This document shows positions 7,999 to 17,708 of a DNA stretch of 59,827 bases, in pieces. Each line of letters starts with the position of its first letter. Positions within the stretch are counted from its first letter, which is position 1. A program made the translations under genes and the position numbers. Under the pieces are notes generated by a model. The model saw only the letters and a program-made list of their open reading frames with translations. It was not told the origin of the DNA and did no database searches. Source of the DNA: CAWDPQ01 sp049642465 (GTDB lineage: Bacteria; Acidobacteriota; Vicinamibacteria; Vicinamibacterales; 2-12-FULL-66-21); assembly GCA_049642465.1 (NCBI GenBank), contig JBAROV010000101.1:1-59827 (forward strand), given 5' to 3'.

Positions 7999-10900
7999 AT
8001 GCCGACGAGACATGTCGTGTGGAATGCGTGCAGCGCCCTGGCTCTGCTGGCCCTCAGCAGCGCCTTCGTCCTCGCTCAGACCAACACTGGGCAGATTTCG
8101 GGAACGGTTCGCGACAGCCAGGGAGGCGTGCTGCCTGGCGTGACCGTGACCGTGAAGAACCTCAACACCGGCATCACGCGAACGGAAGTCACGAGCCCAG
8201 CCGGCACGTACGTTGTGACCAATTTGCCCATCGGCACCTACTCCGTAGTGGCCGAGCTCGAAGGTTTTCGCAAGGCGGAGCGGACAGGATTCGAGCTCAC
8301 GGCGGACGGCCGCATCACGGCGGATTTCTCGCTCAGCGTTGGCAGCATGACCGAAACGATTCAGGTCACCGCCGTACGCGGGGAAACCGTCAATCGAACG
8401 TCAGGTGAGATTGCGCGCACGATCGACGGTGACCAGGTGCGGGAAGTGGCGCTGTCCGGCCGTAACTTCCTCGAACTCGCCTCGCTCATTCCCGGGGCTG
8501 TGATGCTCGACGACGATCAGATGGCGATCACGACCGGTCTGGGAACGGGCGGGACGGTGATCAACGGCAACCGCGGCAACAGCAACAACCTCATGGTCGA
8601 CGGCGGCTTCAACCTCGACTCCGGTTCGAACGGCAGCATGATCAACAACGTCGGCATCGACTTCATCGAGCAGGTCGCCATGCAGACGTCGAATTTTGGC
8701 GCGGACAAAGGGCGAAACTCCGGCGCCGCGATCAACGTCGTCACCAAGAGCGGCACCAACCGGTACGCCGGCAGCACGTTCTTCACGTTCCGGGACGAGT
8801 CGCTCGACGCCGCGAACTATTTCTCGCCGCGCGACGCGAACGGCAACCCAATCAAGGGGAAGCTTGACTTCCGCGACTACGGCGGCGGGTTTGGCGGTCC
8901 GTTGGTGCGCAACCGCCTGTTTTTCTACGGCGGTCTGGAGTTCAAGTCGCTCGATCGCCAGGAGTCACCGCTGCGCCGCACCCTCCCGACCACGGCCGAA
9001 CTCCGCGGCGACTTCTCGGCTCGTTCAACGATCGTCAGAGACCCTCTGACGGGCCAGCCGTTCTCTGGCAACATCATTCCGCAGAGTCGCATCACGCCGG
9101 ACGGTCTGGCCATCGCGAAGGTGTACGAGCGGATGATCGGCATGGCCGCGCTGTACAGCGACACGCCGACGGCCAACAATGCGACGTACCAGCTGGATTT
9201 CCCGTTCGACTGGCGCCAGGAGATCCTCCGGCTGGACTATCGGGCCAACCAGGATCATTCGTTCTATCTCAGATATCTCCACGACGACTACGACCTGGTC
9301 GAGCCGCGCGGCACGTTCATCAACGCCGCGCTGCCAACGATTCCCACTCGTCGCCTGCGACCGGGTTTCAGCTACCAGGTGGCGCACTCGTGGGTCGCCA
9401 GCCGCAACTTGATCAACGAAGTGAAATTGAATGCCTCGTGGAACAGCCAGCGGATCCCGCCGTTTGGAGACGTCTGGCGCCGCGATACCTACGGATTCGC
9501 GTTCCCGCAGGTGTTCGGCGAAGGTCAGTACGACGATGGGATTCCGAATGTGTCGTTCTCGGGTACCGGTGCGCCGGCGGCGCTGACCGGGCCGTCGGCG
9601 TCGTTGCTGTCTCCGACGACCGACATCACGATCACCGACACGGTGACGTGGCTGAAGAACCAGCATTCGCTGCGGATGGGCGTCATCGTGACACGAAACC
9701 GTAAGGATCAGAACGGCCGGTTCTCGCACACCGGTCAGGTCAGTTTCAACCCATCCGGCAACCCAAACACTACCGGCCTCGCATTTGCCGACGCGTTGCT
9801 CGGGAACTTCCGGTCGTACTCGGAAGGCGCAGACGATCCACTCGGGTTCTTCCGTTTCACTCAGTACGGCGCGTACGTGTCAGACAACTGGCGCGCACGG
9901 CCGAATCTCAGCCTGGAGATCGGGTTGAGGTACGAGCTGGCGAGTCCGATCTACACCCAGGGCAACAACATCAGTAACTTCGATCCGGCGCTGTACGACC
10001 CAAATCTGGCGATCAAATTGAATCGCAACGGCAGCATCATCGCGGGGTCAGGTAACCCGTACATCGGATTGATCCGCGCCGGGGACGGCATTCCCTCAGA
10101 CCAGCAGAATCGCGTCACGGTGGACGAGGCGGCGGCGGCACTCATCCCGATTGGGGCGCCCCGCGGCCTGTACGATTCCTATCACCTGTTCATGCCGCGG
10201 TTCAGCGGCGCGTACACGGTCGGCGATGACTGGGTCCTTCGTGGGGGAGTCGGACTCTTCTACGACCGTCCCGAGGGGAACGTCGTGTTCTCGCAGCTGA
10301 ACCTGCCGCCGTTCGTCCCGAGCGTTTCGGTCGAGAACGCGAACCTCTCGAATCCGCTGGCGGGACGGCCGTCTGCGGCGGCGGTACTTGGCGGCATCAA
10401 CGCGATCGATCCAAATCTGAAGATTCCGCGTCAGCTCAACTTCAGCGTCAGTGTGCAGCGCGAGCTGGCCGGCGGCCACTTTGCCGAGATCGCCTATGTC
10501 GGCAATCGCGGACGAGATCTCCTCTGGCAGCCGGAGATCAACAATCCGACGTTCGAAGAGGAGCTGGCAAACCAGCTCCTGCCCAGCGCCGAACGCGCCA
10601 ATACCAACTTCCTGCGCCCGTACAAAGGCTATTCGTCAATCCGTCAGCGGCGCAGCGATGCCTTCGCCGATTACAACAGCCTGCAGTTCTACTTGAACAA
10701 GCGGAGAGGGGACATCAAATACACCCTCAGCTACACGCTGTCGAAGGCGACTGGGCTTGGCAGCGGCAATGGCGACAACCCGCTCGAAGCCGAAGGGTGG
10801 AGGCCAACCGATCCCATCGATCGCGACTTCTTCGTCGGTCCGACGTCCTACGATCGGCGGCACGCGCTCGTGACGACGTGGACCTATCGGGTGCCATTCC

Positions 10901-11358
10901 TGCGCGATCGGCAGAACCTCGCCGGCCTCGTCCTGGGCGGGTGGGAATTGAGCGGCAAGACGCGCTGGCAGTCAGGGCAGTATTTGACGCCCGTCGGCGA
11001 CACAGTGATCGGCGATCGGCGCGCCGATTACGCGGGCGGAGAAGTCAGCCTGTCGGATCGCACCGAGAACCGCTGGTTCAACACCGACGCCTTCGTGCCC
11101 GCGCCGGATACCAGGCGAGGGACCGCGAAGGTGGGAATGATCGAGGGGCCCCACCTCCAGCAGTGGGACGTGTCGCTGAGGAAGTACTTCAAGCTGCGGG
11201 GCACGGCGCGATTGAACGTGCGCGCGGATGTCTTCAACGTCTTCAACCGCGTCAACTTCAACAATCCCGCGGTCAACGTCTCAGACGATAACTACGGCAC
11301 CATCACGGGTGCCAAGATTCCCAGGCAAAGTCAGCTCAGTCTGCGGTTGGAGTTCTGA
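7999..11358 (+). CDS. Oar-like TonB-dependent receptor 1
   Basis: 1119-residue outer-membrane receptor. A signal peptide (about residues 1-26, ending FVLAQ) precedes a carboxypeptidase-regulatory-like beta-sandwich (about 28-115, GTVRDSQGGVLPGVTVTV), a plug domain (about 120-250) and a long Oar-type barrel ending in the aromatic terminus LRLEF. The ATG is preferred to a GTG three bases earlier because CGGAG lies six bases before it. Such receptors take up large substrates by TonB energy; the ligand cannot be read from the sequence. No SusD lipoprotein follows, as is usual for this group. It ends at a large inverted repeat facing receptor 2. Confidence 0.92.
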   Translation: MPTRHVVWNACSALALLALSSAFVLAQTNTGQISGTVRDSQGGVLPGVTVTVKNLNTGITRTEVTSPAGTYVVTNLPIGTYSVVAELEGFRKAERTGFELTADGRITADFSLSVGSMTETIQVTAVRGETVNRTSGEIARTIDGDQVREVALSGRNFLELASLIPGAVMLDDDQMAITTGLGTGGTVINGNRGNSNNLMVDGGFNLDSGSNGSMINNVGIDFIEQVAMQTSNFGADKGRNSGAAINVVTKSGTNRYAGSTFFTFRDESLDAANYFSPRDANGNPIKGKLDFRDYGGGFGGPLVRNRLFFYGGLEFKSLDRQESPLRRTLPTTAELRGDFSARSTIVRDPLTGQPFSGNIIPQSRITPDGLAIAKVYERMIGMAALYSDTPTANNATYQLDFPFDWRQEILRLDYRANQDHSFYLRYLHDDYDLVEPRGTFINAALPTIPTRRLRPGFSYQVAHSWVASRNLINEVKLNASWNSQRIPPFGDVWRRDTYGFAFPQVFGEGQYDDGIPNVSFSGTGAPAALTGPSASLLSPTTDITITDTVTWLKNQHSLRMGVIVTRNRKDQNGRFSHTGQVSFNPSGNPNTTGLAFADALLGNFRSYSEGADDPLGFFRFTQYGAYVSDNWRARPNLSLEIGLRYELASPIYTQGNNISNFDPALYDPNLAIKLNRNGSIIAGSGNPYIGLIRAGDGIPSDQQNRVTVDEAAAALIPIGAPRGLYDSYHLFMPRFSGAYTVGDDWVLRGGVGLFYDRPEGNVVFSQLNLPPFVPSVSVENANLSNPLAGRPSAAAVLGGINAIDPNLKIPRQLNFSVSVQRELAGGHFAEIAYVGNRGRDLLWQPEINNPTFEEELANQLLPSAERANTNFLRPYKGYSSIRQRRSDAFADYNSLQFYLNKRRGDIKYTLSYTLSKATGLGSGNGDNPLEAEGWRPTDPIDRDFFVGPTSYDRRHALVTTWTYRVPFLRDRQNLAGLVLGGWELSGKTRWQSGQYLTPVGDTVIGDRRADYAGGEVSLSDRTENRWFNTDAFVPAPDTRRGTAKVGMIEGPHLQQWDVSLRKYFKLRGTARLNVRADVFNVFNRVNFNNPAVNVSDDNYGTITGAKIPRQSQLSLRLEF

Positions 11359-11500
11359 TGATTGACGACTGAGGACTGCGGACTGACGATTTCCTCGATT
11401 GCGGATTGAGGATGGGATTGCGGAATCGTCAATCCTCAATCCAATCGTCAATCCCCAATCGATGAAATCGTCAGTCGTCAGTCGCCAATCGTCAGATGTC
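11359..11500. terminator. Concentric inverted word repeat between convergent receptors (GACTGA/GATTGA type)
   Basis: Fills the gap between two convergent receptor genes. GACTGACGAT (11381-11390) matches ATCGTCAGTC (11467-11476) exactly, and nested inside it GATTGAGGAT (11404-11413) matches ATCCTCAATC (11432-11441). The arms consist of repeated GACTGAGGACTG- and GATTGAGGAT-like words. Position suggests a bidirectional terminator; there is no U-tract, so this is inferred. Confidence 0.7.
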
Positions 11501-11506
11501 TGTCGC

Positions 11507-14500
11507 TTAGAAGGTGAAACGTATCGCGCCTTGCATGATCCGAGGGTCGCGCGCGTTGGTCGCCTGTCCGAAGCTGGCATTGACCATCTGTCCCTGCGGG
11601 TTGAACTGCGCGTTGGTGTTGATCGATGACCAGTTGACCTGGTTGAGCGCGTTGTACATCTCCCACCGAATCTGGATCCGGCGATTGCCACCGAGGCGGA
11701 AGTTCTTGAAGAACGACAGGTTCGTGTTCACGATCGGTGGCAAGCGGAAGAACGCCGGCGGGGCGTTGCCGTAGTCGCCTCGTCCCGTCAGACGGCTGAA
11801 CGCCGCCGCATTCAAATAGCTGCCTCCGCCGCCTGGCGCGGGATCGCAATTGCCGCTCGTGCACGTGACTTCGCCGCTGATTCGCGGACGTGTGCCGCCG
11901 TCTCCTCCCGTGAAGTCGAAATTGTCCGTGGTTGAAGTGCTCGCCCCGGACCAGTCGCCGCTCACAATCGCGGTGTCGCCGGAAATCTGCCACCCGTCCA
12001 GCAACCCGCGAGTGAACGCGTTGCTCCAGAAGCCGCTGCCATTGGGCACGTCCCAGGTGTAGTTGACGATTAGGTTATGCCATTGAGTGGAGCCGTCCGG
12101 TCCCACGTTCCATTCCTTGCCGGGTCGAAGCGGATTGAAGCTCGTGCCGTCGCTGATCGTCTTCGATAATGTGTATGCGACGGCGAACTGCAAGCCGCGA
12201 ATATACCGGCGATTGAGCTGCACTTGCAGCGAGTTGTTGTGGGCCTCGCCGAAGTGCGAACGGATATTGATGGCCTGATACCCCAGGTACGGCCGCAGGA
12301 ATTCGGCCGGCTTGGCCGACGTTGGGTTCTGCGGGTTGGCATTCTGCGGGTTTACATCGAGGAAGCGTGCGCCATCGGGGACCGGGTTGATATTCGTCTC
12401 CATTTCCCCGTGCCGCATCTGGAATCCGGCATACGTGACGTCGAGCACGGTGCCCCACCCGAGTTCACGCTGGATGCCGACCGAGTAGTTGTAACTGACG
12501 GGGGTCTTCGCATCGCGCTCCAGTCCGAAGACTCCGCTCGGACGATTCGAGAAGGCCCCTTGAGCACCGGCGGCGAGCAGCGTATCCATCGTCCCGTAGA
12601 AGATGCTCGGCGTGTTCTGGGCGGGCGGGTTCCGCGCCATCGCATCCATCCCATTCGCATTGACATGAGGATTGTGATACATGCCGACGCTCGCATGCAG
12701 TGCCGTCTTGTTGTTGCCGGTGATGTCCCAGGCGACACCTACGCGCGGCTCAGGCTCGATCCCCTGACTGTCGCGGAAGCCTCTTGGGTAGTTCGGCTCG
12801 GAACTGCTCACCATGCCGTTGTATCGGTCGCCAGTACCCGGCACAAATGAGCCGACGAATACGTTCGGAAGGGTCTGGCCGGTGACGGGATCGAACGCCA
12901 CGTTGACGTTGTTGATCCGGGCCGGCTGATAGAGCCGCGGCGCGCGGGCTGGGTCGTAGCGCTCGGCCACGAATACCGCCGCCGGCTGTGTCGAATGCCA
13001 CGGCTGGTACCAGAGGAAGCGCACGCCGTAGTCGAGCGTGAGGCGTTGCGTCGCCCGCCACGTATCCTGCACGTAGAACTCCGACAACAGACGTTTGCCT
13101 TTGACCTCGGAGAAGGCGTCGATTTCGGTGTAATCGCGGAACGACCCGATCAGCGCGTTGGCGAAGGCATAGTTCGTATCAACCGGGTTGCTGGTGTCGA
13201 CGCTGAAGTTGAACTGTCCAGCCCACGGACCGGCCCCGACGCCACCGTTCCCCTCCGAGTTCCGGGACTGCTCGAGGTAGAAGCCCCCTTTCATCGAGTG
13301 GCTTCCGCGGATCCACGTCAGATTGCTGCGCACAGAGGACAGCCACGCTTCTCCTTGATCGACCAAACGGTTGTCGAACGTGAAGTTTGGTGCAGTTCCG
13401 GCGGTACCGAACGATACTTTTGGAATGACGTTGCGCGGGTTCAGCTCCGGATGGAACTGGCCGACGTTGAATCCAACGTTGTCGCGGTTGATCCGGTCCC
13501 AATCTCCCTGCGTAAGCGGATAGAACTGCTCCGTCTGCTGACGGGTTCCAACGTCCGTGTCCAGAACCAAGTTCGAGCGAAAGATTCTCGTGTAGTTGGC
13601 ACTGACGCCGCGATCCGTATTCAGATAATGGGTGTTGAAGAAGCCCCACTTCGCCGGCCCCGCCGTGATCTCGCTGCCTCGCTGGTCCGAGTACCAATCC
13701 TTGAAGGTGAAATAGAAGCTGTCGTCGGCTCCGGGACGCCAGTCCACACGAACGATGTTGTTCATCTTCGGGTTTTCGGCATTCTCCTGCGTCGAGTAGT
13801 TGAACTGTCCCTGGGTGAACGTTCGATCGAAATTGTTGCCCACCGGGAGCATTCTCAAAAGCGCCAGCCCATTGCGGTTGATGCGATCGGGCGGGATGAT
13901 GTTGCCTGGGAAACATCCAGGACCACCCGAGACGGCGTTGCAGGCCCCGGTCCGCAACGGATCCTTGAGGTTGATCAGGCGGCCTTGCGAGTCGAGGGTC
14001 TGGGAGAAGTCTCCCTGGAGTTCCCGCGTCGTCGGCATCATCCAATTGCGAAGCGGTCCCGGGCGGCTGACGAGCGGCGCCTCGATGGAGTAAAAGAAGA
14101 ACAGCTTTCCGGCTTTCGGAACCGGTCCGCCGAGGTTGCCGCCAGGGGTGTTGAAACGGTAGCGGGGCTTCTCGGCGTTCGCCCGATTAGTGAAAAAGTT
14201 GGTTGCGTTGAGTGACTCGTGGCGGCCGTAGTAATACAGGTTACCGTGGTAATTCGACGTGCCGCTCTTGCTGACGATTTGCACCTGGCCGCCACCGGCG
14301 CGCCCGAATTCGGCGCGGTAGGAGTTGAGCAACACCCTGACCTCGGCGATGGCGTCGAGATTGATTTGTTGGGCCATCAGTCCGCTGTTGCCGACTTCAT
14401 TTGCGATGACTCCATCCACGAGGACGTTGCTCCAGTCACGCCGCGCCCCGCCGACATTGGGGACCGACGTGCCGAAGCTCATGCCGAGCGAATCGACGGT

Positions 14501-15016
14501 GTTCTCGTATCGGACGCCAGGCAGCAGACGCATGATGGAAGTCACGTCGCGCCCGAGCACTTGGACCTGTTCGATCTGCGTGGACGTGATCAACCCGCTG
14601 TGCTGCGTTTCCGCGGTATTCACCTGCGTGCCGCGTGCTTGGACGGTGACAGTCTCGCCCAGGCCCACGTCGAGCGGCAGGTTCCCCACCGACAACCGCT
14701 CGGCCGCGCTGAGGATGACGTTCTTTCGCTCGAGGGTGCGGAAACTCGCGAGCTCGACTTTCACGGTGTAGCTGCTCGGCTGCAAGTTGGTAATCTGAAA
14801 ATTCCCGCGGTCGTCGCTGACCGTGACACGCGAGTCGTTGGTGGCTTCGTTGATGATGGTGACCGTTGCGCCCGGAATGACCGAGCCCTGCTGGTCCACG
14901 ATCGTCCCCGAGATCGTCCCGGTGACGGCCTGGGCTGACGCGTGAGCGGGAAGGAGTGCGGCGAATGCCACGAGGGTGAGTACGAACAACCGGGATCGCG
15001 ACCAGGGCATGGACAT
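11507..15016 (-). CDS. Oar-like TonB-dependent receptor 2
   Basis: 1169-residue receptor. Signal peptide about 1-28 (ending AHASAQ), carboxypeptidase-regulatory domain about 30-120 (GTISGTIVDQQGSVIPGATVTI), plug about 125-260 with VLVDGVIANEVG, then the barrel ending GAIRFTF. The start MSMPWS was chosen because AGGAGG ends four bases before it; the ATG two codons later would have a 10-base spacing and is also possible. The 5' flank runs back to the kdgD operon on the same strand, separated by a dispersed repeat, so some readthrough from that operon is possible. Ligand unknown. Confidence 0.92.
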   Translation of the reverse strand: MSMPWSRSRLFVLTLVAFAALLPAHASAQAVTGTISGTIVDQQGSVIPGATVTIINEATNDSRVTVSDDRGNFQITNLQPSSYTVKVELASFRTLERKNVILSAAERLSVGNLPLDVGLGETVTVQARGTQVNTAETQHSGLITSTQIEQVQVLGRDVTSIMRLLPGVRYENTVDSLGMSFGTSVPNVGGARRDWSNVLVDGVIANEVGNSGLMAQQINLDAIAEVRVLLNSYRAEFGRAGGGQVQIVSKSGTSNYHGNLYYYGRHESLNATNFFTNRANAEKPRYRFNTPGGNLGGPVPKAGKLFFFYSIEAPLVSRPGPLRNWMMPTTRELQGDFSQTLDSQGRLINLKDPLRTGACNAVSGGPGCFPGNIIPPDRINRNGLALLRMLPVGNNFDRTFTQGQFNYSTQENAENPKMNNIVRVDWRPGADDSFYFTFKDWYSDQRGSEITAGPAKWGFFNTHYLNTDRGVSANYTRIFRSNLVLDTDVGTRQQTEQFYPLTQGDWDRINRDNVGFNVGQFHPELNPRNVIPKVSFGTAGTAPNFTFDNRLVDQGEAWLSSVRSNLTWIRGSHSMKGGFYLEQSRNSEGNGGVGAGPWAGQFNFSVDTSNPVDTNYAFANALIGSFRDYTEIDAFSEVKGKRLLSEFYVQDTWRATQRLTLDYGVRFLWYQPWHSTQPAAVFVAERYDPARAPRLYQPARINNVNVAFDPVTGQTLPNVFVGSFVPGTGDRYNGMVSSSEPNYPRGFRDSQGIEPEPRVGVAWDITGNNKTALHASVGMYHNPHVNANGMDAMARNPPAQNTPSIFYGTMDTLLAAGAQGAFSNRPSGVFGLERDAKTPVSYNYSVGIQRELGWGTVLDVTYAGFQMRHGEMETNINPVPDGARFLDVNPQNANPQNPTSAKPAEFLRPYLGYQAINIRSHFGEAHNNSLQVQLNRRYIRGLQFAVAYTLSKTISDGTSFNPLRPGKEWNVGPDGSTQWHNLIVNYTWDVPNGSGFWSNAFTRGLLDGWQISGDTAIVSGDWSGASTSTTDNFDFTGGDGGTRPRISGEVTCTSGNCDPAPGGGGSYLNAAAFSRLTGRGDYGNAPPAFFRLPPIVNTNLSFFKNFRLGGNRRIQIRWEMYNALNQVNWSSINTNAQFNPQGQMVNASFGQATNARDPRIMQGAIRFTF

Positions 15017-15128
15017 CAGTCCTCCTCGAGAGACACGGTAAGCCGCGTTCGAAGGGCATTTCATAGCAGACTTTCGGGGTAAAGAAAACTATTGCCCGTT
15101 ACAGCGCTGTCGCTGCCGGGAGGACGGA

Positions 15129-15219
15129 GCGCCTGCGGCCCGAGCGAGGCGCCGGAGGGAAGCGCGGCGGAGCCGCGCCGCCGAGCGAGCGCGAGCGGGG
15201 GTGGGGCCCCGCGAGCACT
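15129..15219 (+). repeat. Dispersed GC-rich repeat, family 1, copy 2
   Basis: Longer copy of the element at 6030-6075: GCCTGCGGCC, then an internal palindrome (GGCGGAGCCGCGCCGCC region), then GCGGGGGTGGGGCCCC and GCGAGCAC. It lies between the kdgD stop and the leader of receptor 2. Confidence 0.65.
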
Positions 15220-15236
15220 AATTGAGGTCGGATCGT

Positions 15237-16148
15237 TCACCGCAGCCGCGCGCGCCAGAGTGGAACACTCGCCTTCAATTCCTCCAGATCTGACGCACTC
15301 ATTCGCGGCAGAGGCGGGCGCACGGCTCCGCCGGCGAGGCCGAGCAGGTTCATCAACTCTTTCATCACCGTGACTTCATATCCGCGCCGCCGGCTGCGCA
15401 TCGCGTACAGCGGCACGATCAGTTCGGACATCAACGGCTCGAGCGCCTCGTCGTGTCGCGACGCGAGATCGTGCAACGCGTGCGCGATGCGCATGGACAC
15501 ATTCGACACGCTTGACGTGAACGACCGGATGCCGGTCGCGTAATACGCCGGCACCATGTCGTCGCCGGCGCCGCCGATCCAGGTGAGGCGTCTACCAACG
15601 CGCGACATGAGCATCTGAAGACGACGGATGTCTCCCTGCCCATCCTTCCAGGCGATGAGCGTTGGTATGTCGGTCAGCCGCTGCACCAACGCGGCCGTGG
15701 GGTGAAACCAATCGCGGCTATAAATCAGCAAACCAAGCGGAGTCGCAGCGCCAATCGCACGGTAATACTCGACGAGGCCCTCGTCATCTGCTTGAGGATA
15801 GTAGGGCGGGAATGCCAGGATTCCGGTCGCTCCGGCCCTGGCCGATTCCCGGGCGAGCCCCTGTGCTATCGACGTGTTGAAGCCGACACCAGCGATCACC
15901 GGAACGCGTCCCTTCGTTTCACGAACGATCGTGTCTACGACCTGCAGGTGTTCGGCCGGCGTCAACGAATACAACTCGCCCGTGCCTCCGGCTGCCACGA
16001 TCGCGGCTGGAGGATTCTGGAATAGGGCACCAATGTTCTGACGAAGGCCGGCAAGATCCAGCGAGAGATCCGCGAGAAACGGCGTCACGGGGAAGGCGAT
16101 TGGACCGCTCAGCGCGGATCGGAGGTCATCAGCCGTCATCCGGGTCAT
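15237..16148 (-). CDS. kdgD: 5-dehydro-4-deoxyglucarate dehydratase (DHDPS/NAL superfamily)
   Basis: Predicted to convert 5-dehydro-4-deoxy-D-glucarate to 2-oxoglutarate semialdehyde, water and CO2 in glucarate/galactarate breakdown. The 303-residue (beta/alpha)8 aldolase has GGTGE (54-58), the catalytic tyrosine in LIYSRDW (Tyr143) and the Schiff-base lysine in AWKDG (Lys168). The C-terminal GGAVRPPLP stretch separates KdgD from DapA. The ATG overlaps the upstream FG-GAP gene stop as ATGA, fixing the start and implying coupling. DapA or N-acetylneuraminate lyase are less likely. Substrate assigned by family resemblance. Confidence 0.85.
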   Translation of the reverse strand: MTRMTADDLRSALSGPIAFPVTPFLADLSLDLAGLRQNIGALFQNPPAAIVAAGGTGELYSLTPAEHLQVVDTIVRETKGRVPVIAGVGFNTSIAQGLARESARAGATGILAFPPYYPQADDEGLVEYYRAIGAATPLGLLIYSRDWFHPTAALVQRLTDIPTLIAWKDGQGDIRRLQMLMSRVGRRLTWIGGAGDDMVPAYYATGIRSFTSSVSNVSMRIAHALHDLASRHDEALEPLMSELIVPLYAMRSRRRGYEVTVMKELMNLLGLAGGAVRPPLPRMSASDLEELKASVPLWRARLR

Positions 16149-17698
16149 TGTCGGGGAAAGCGCCGGTCCGCGCCACGAAAAGTAACAGTCTGGTTCTCCC
16201 AGATTTCGACCCACGCGGCCATTTCACGCTCGGCGGAAAGATTGCCGACGGCGAGGTCGATGTCTCCATCGCCGTCGAAGTCGGCGGCGTCGAGACTTGC
16301 GTGCAGCGGGCTGCCCAATTCCAGAGCCCGCCGCTCGAATCGGCCGGGGGCTACCTGCTCGAGCCAGGCGAGCGAGGGCAGCTTCGGCGTCGCACCAATC
16401 GCATCCGGCGGAAAGAATGCTCCAGAGACGATGTCGAGATCGCCATCGCCGTCGAGATCCGCGGCCTTCACCGGATGGACGCCGGCGAGCGTTGCGAGAG
16501 CATGTTCCGTGAACGGATACGCTCCTCGATTCTCCAGCCACTGAATCCCGTGATACGGCTTCACCAATCCATCGTCCAGCGTATCGCCGTGCGCGAGAAG
16601 GACGTCGAGATCGCCGTCTTTGTCCAGGTCGACGACGTCCATCCCTGACGATCCCCAATTCGGGTGCGGGGCAGCATAGATTGTCTGAGGCTTGAAGCTG
16701 GAGCCCTGGTTGAGGAATACGACTACCTGCTCGTGTTGCTGTGAAATCAGCGCGATGAAATCCATTCGGCCATCGCCGTTCGAATCGACTGGATGAACAT
16801 TCACGGTCCCGCTTCGCTCGTCCAGTCGCGTGCGTGCGGTGAAATCGGGCGTACCCCCGGGTCGTGGGGCAGTGCGCAACAGCGCAATGTGCCCAACCTT
16901 GCGCCAGCCGAAGGCGCCAACGAGGAGCTCCAGTTTTCCATCACGATCGAAATCGGTCGCGCGCACATCCGCGACGCGCGGGAACTCACCATACGTATGC
17001 GGCTCGTACTCGCCGTTCTTCAAGCGCCTGAGCCATACGGCGGCGCCTTTCTCGTCGTCTGCCGGCAGGAACAGCCCAAGGTCGGCGACAAGGAGATCTC
17101 GAAGGCCGTCGCCATCCACGTCGGCCAGTTCGGTGTGCGCGGGGTGCGGCACTTTCGCGATAGTGGTCAGTTCACCAGCCAGGTCTTTCGGATTGCCGCG
17201 GAGCACGAGGCCGTGCCGCATATCCGTCGCGACGACCTCCAGAGCCCCATCGCCGTCGAGATCCAGAAAACGCACGTTCGAAATGCCCGGGGCACCCTTC
17301 AGATTGACCGGCGCCATGCTGCGCCTGCGGAATCGCGTCTGCGCTGACGGGTCCGGCTGCGGCCACGGCTCGGGCGGTGGAAGACGGACCGGCGCGCGGG
17401 AGACGTAAAAAGCCAGGGCGCGCTCCATGTCCTCCGACAGAACAACTTTGCCCGCGAGCGTGCCACGGGGGACGCGAGGTTCCGACAGGCCTTCACGAAA
17501 CAGCGTCATACGCGCGACTGCCGTCGGCCACGCGGAGCGGGGAAGAATGTCTGGCGGTGGATAGGCGTGGCAGCTCGTGCCGCAGGTTACGCGTACTTCT
17601 TTCTCATCCGCTATGACGGGGACCTGATTCGAGCCGACACGGATAGACCAGGCGATCAGCGCGATCGACAGGACTGTGGCAATCGAGAACGTTCGCAT
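16145..17698 (-). CDS. Secreted FG-GAP/VCBS repeat protein with CX3CH motif
   Basis: 517-residue exported protein. Residues 1-23 form an N-terminal hydrophobic segment (signal or anchor). CGTSCH follows at 39-44, in the place where relatives have a CXXCH cytochrome c site, then PPPDILPRSAW. From about 135 onward there are repeated FG-GAP/VCBS units with calcium-loop motifs DLDGDGALE, DVDGDGLRD, DFDRDGKLE, DSNGDGRMD, DLDKDGDLD and DFDGDGDID, consistent with a beta-propeller. The start MRTFSI was chosen for the signal peptide. It is 10 bases from the preceding FG-GAP gene and overlaps kdgD. Function unknown; the extra residue in the heme motif is noteworthy. Confidence 0.82.
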   Translation of the reverse strand: MRTFSIATVLSIALIAWSIRVGSNQVPVIADEKEVRVTCGTSCHAYPPPDILPRSAWPTAVARMTLFREGLSEPRVPRGTLAGKVVLSEDMERALAFYVSRAPVRLPPPEPWPQPDPSAQTRFRRRSMAPVNLKGAPGISNVRFLDLDGDGALEVVATDMRHGLVLRGNPKDLAGELTTIAKVPHPAHTELADVDGDGLRDLLVADLGLFLPADDEKGAAVWLRRLKNGEYEPHTYGEFPRVADVRATDFDRDGKLELLVGAFGWRKVGHIALLRTAPRPGGTPDFTARTRLDERSGTVNVHPVDSNGDGRMDFIALISQQHEQVVVFLNQGSSFKPQTIYAAPHPNWGSSGMDVVDLDKDGDLDVLLAHGDTLDDGLVKPYHGIQWLENRGAYPFTEHALATLAGVHPVKAADLDGDGDLDIVSGAFFPPDAIGATPKLPSLAWLEQVAPGRFERRALELGSPLHASLDAADFDGDGDIDLAVGNLSAEREMAAWVEIWENQTVTFRGADRRFPRQ

Positions 17699-17708
17699 CA
17701 GGGCGGGG

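Noticed and set aside
12995..14215. Open + strand frame of 406 codons opposite receptor 2
   Set aside because: Antisense shadow of a well-supported receptor.
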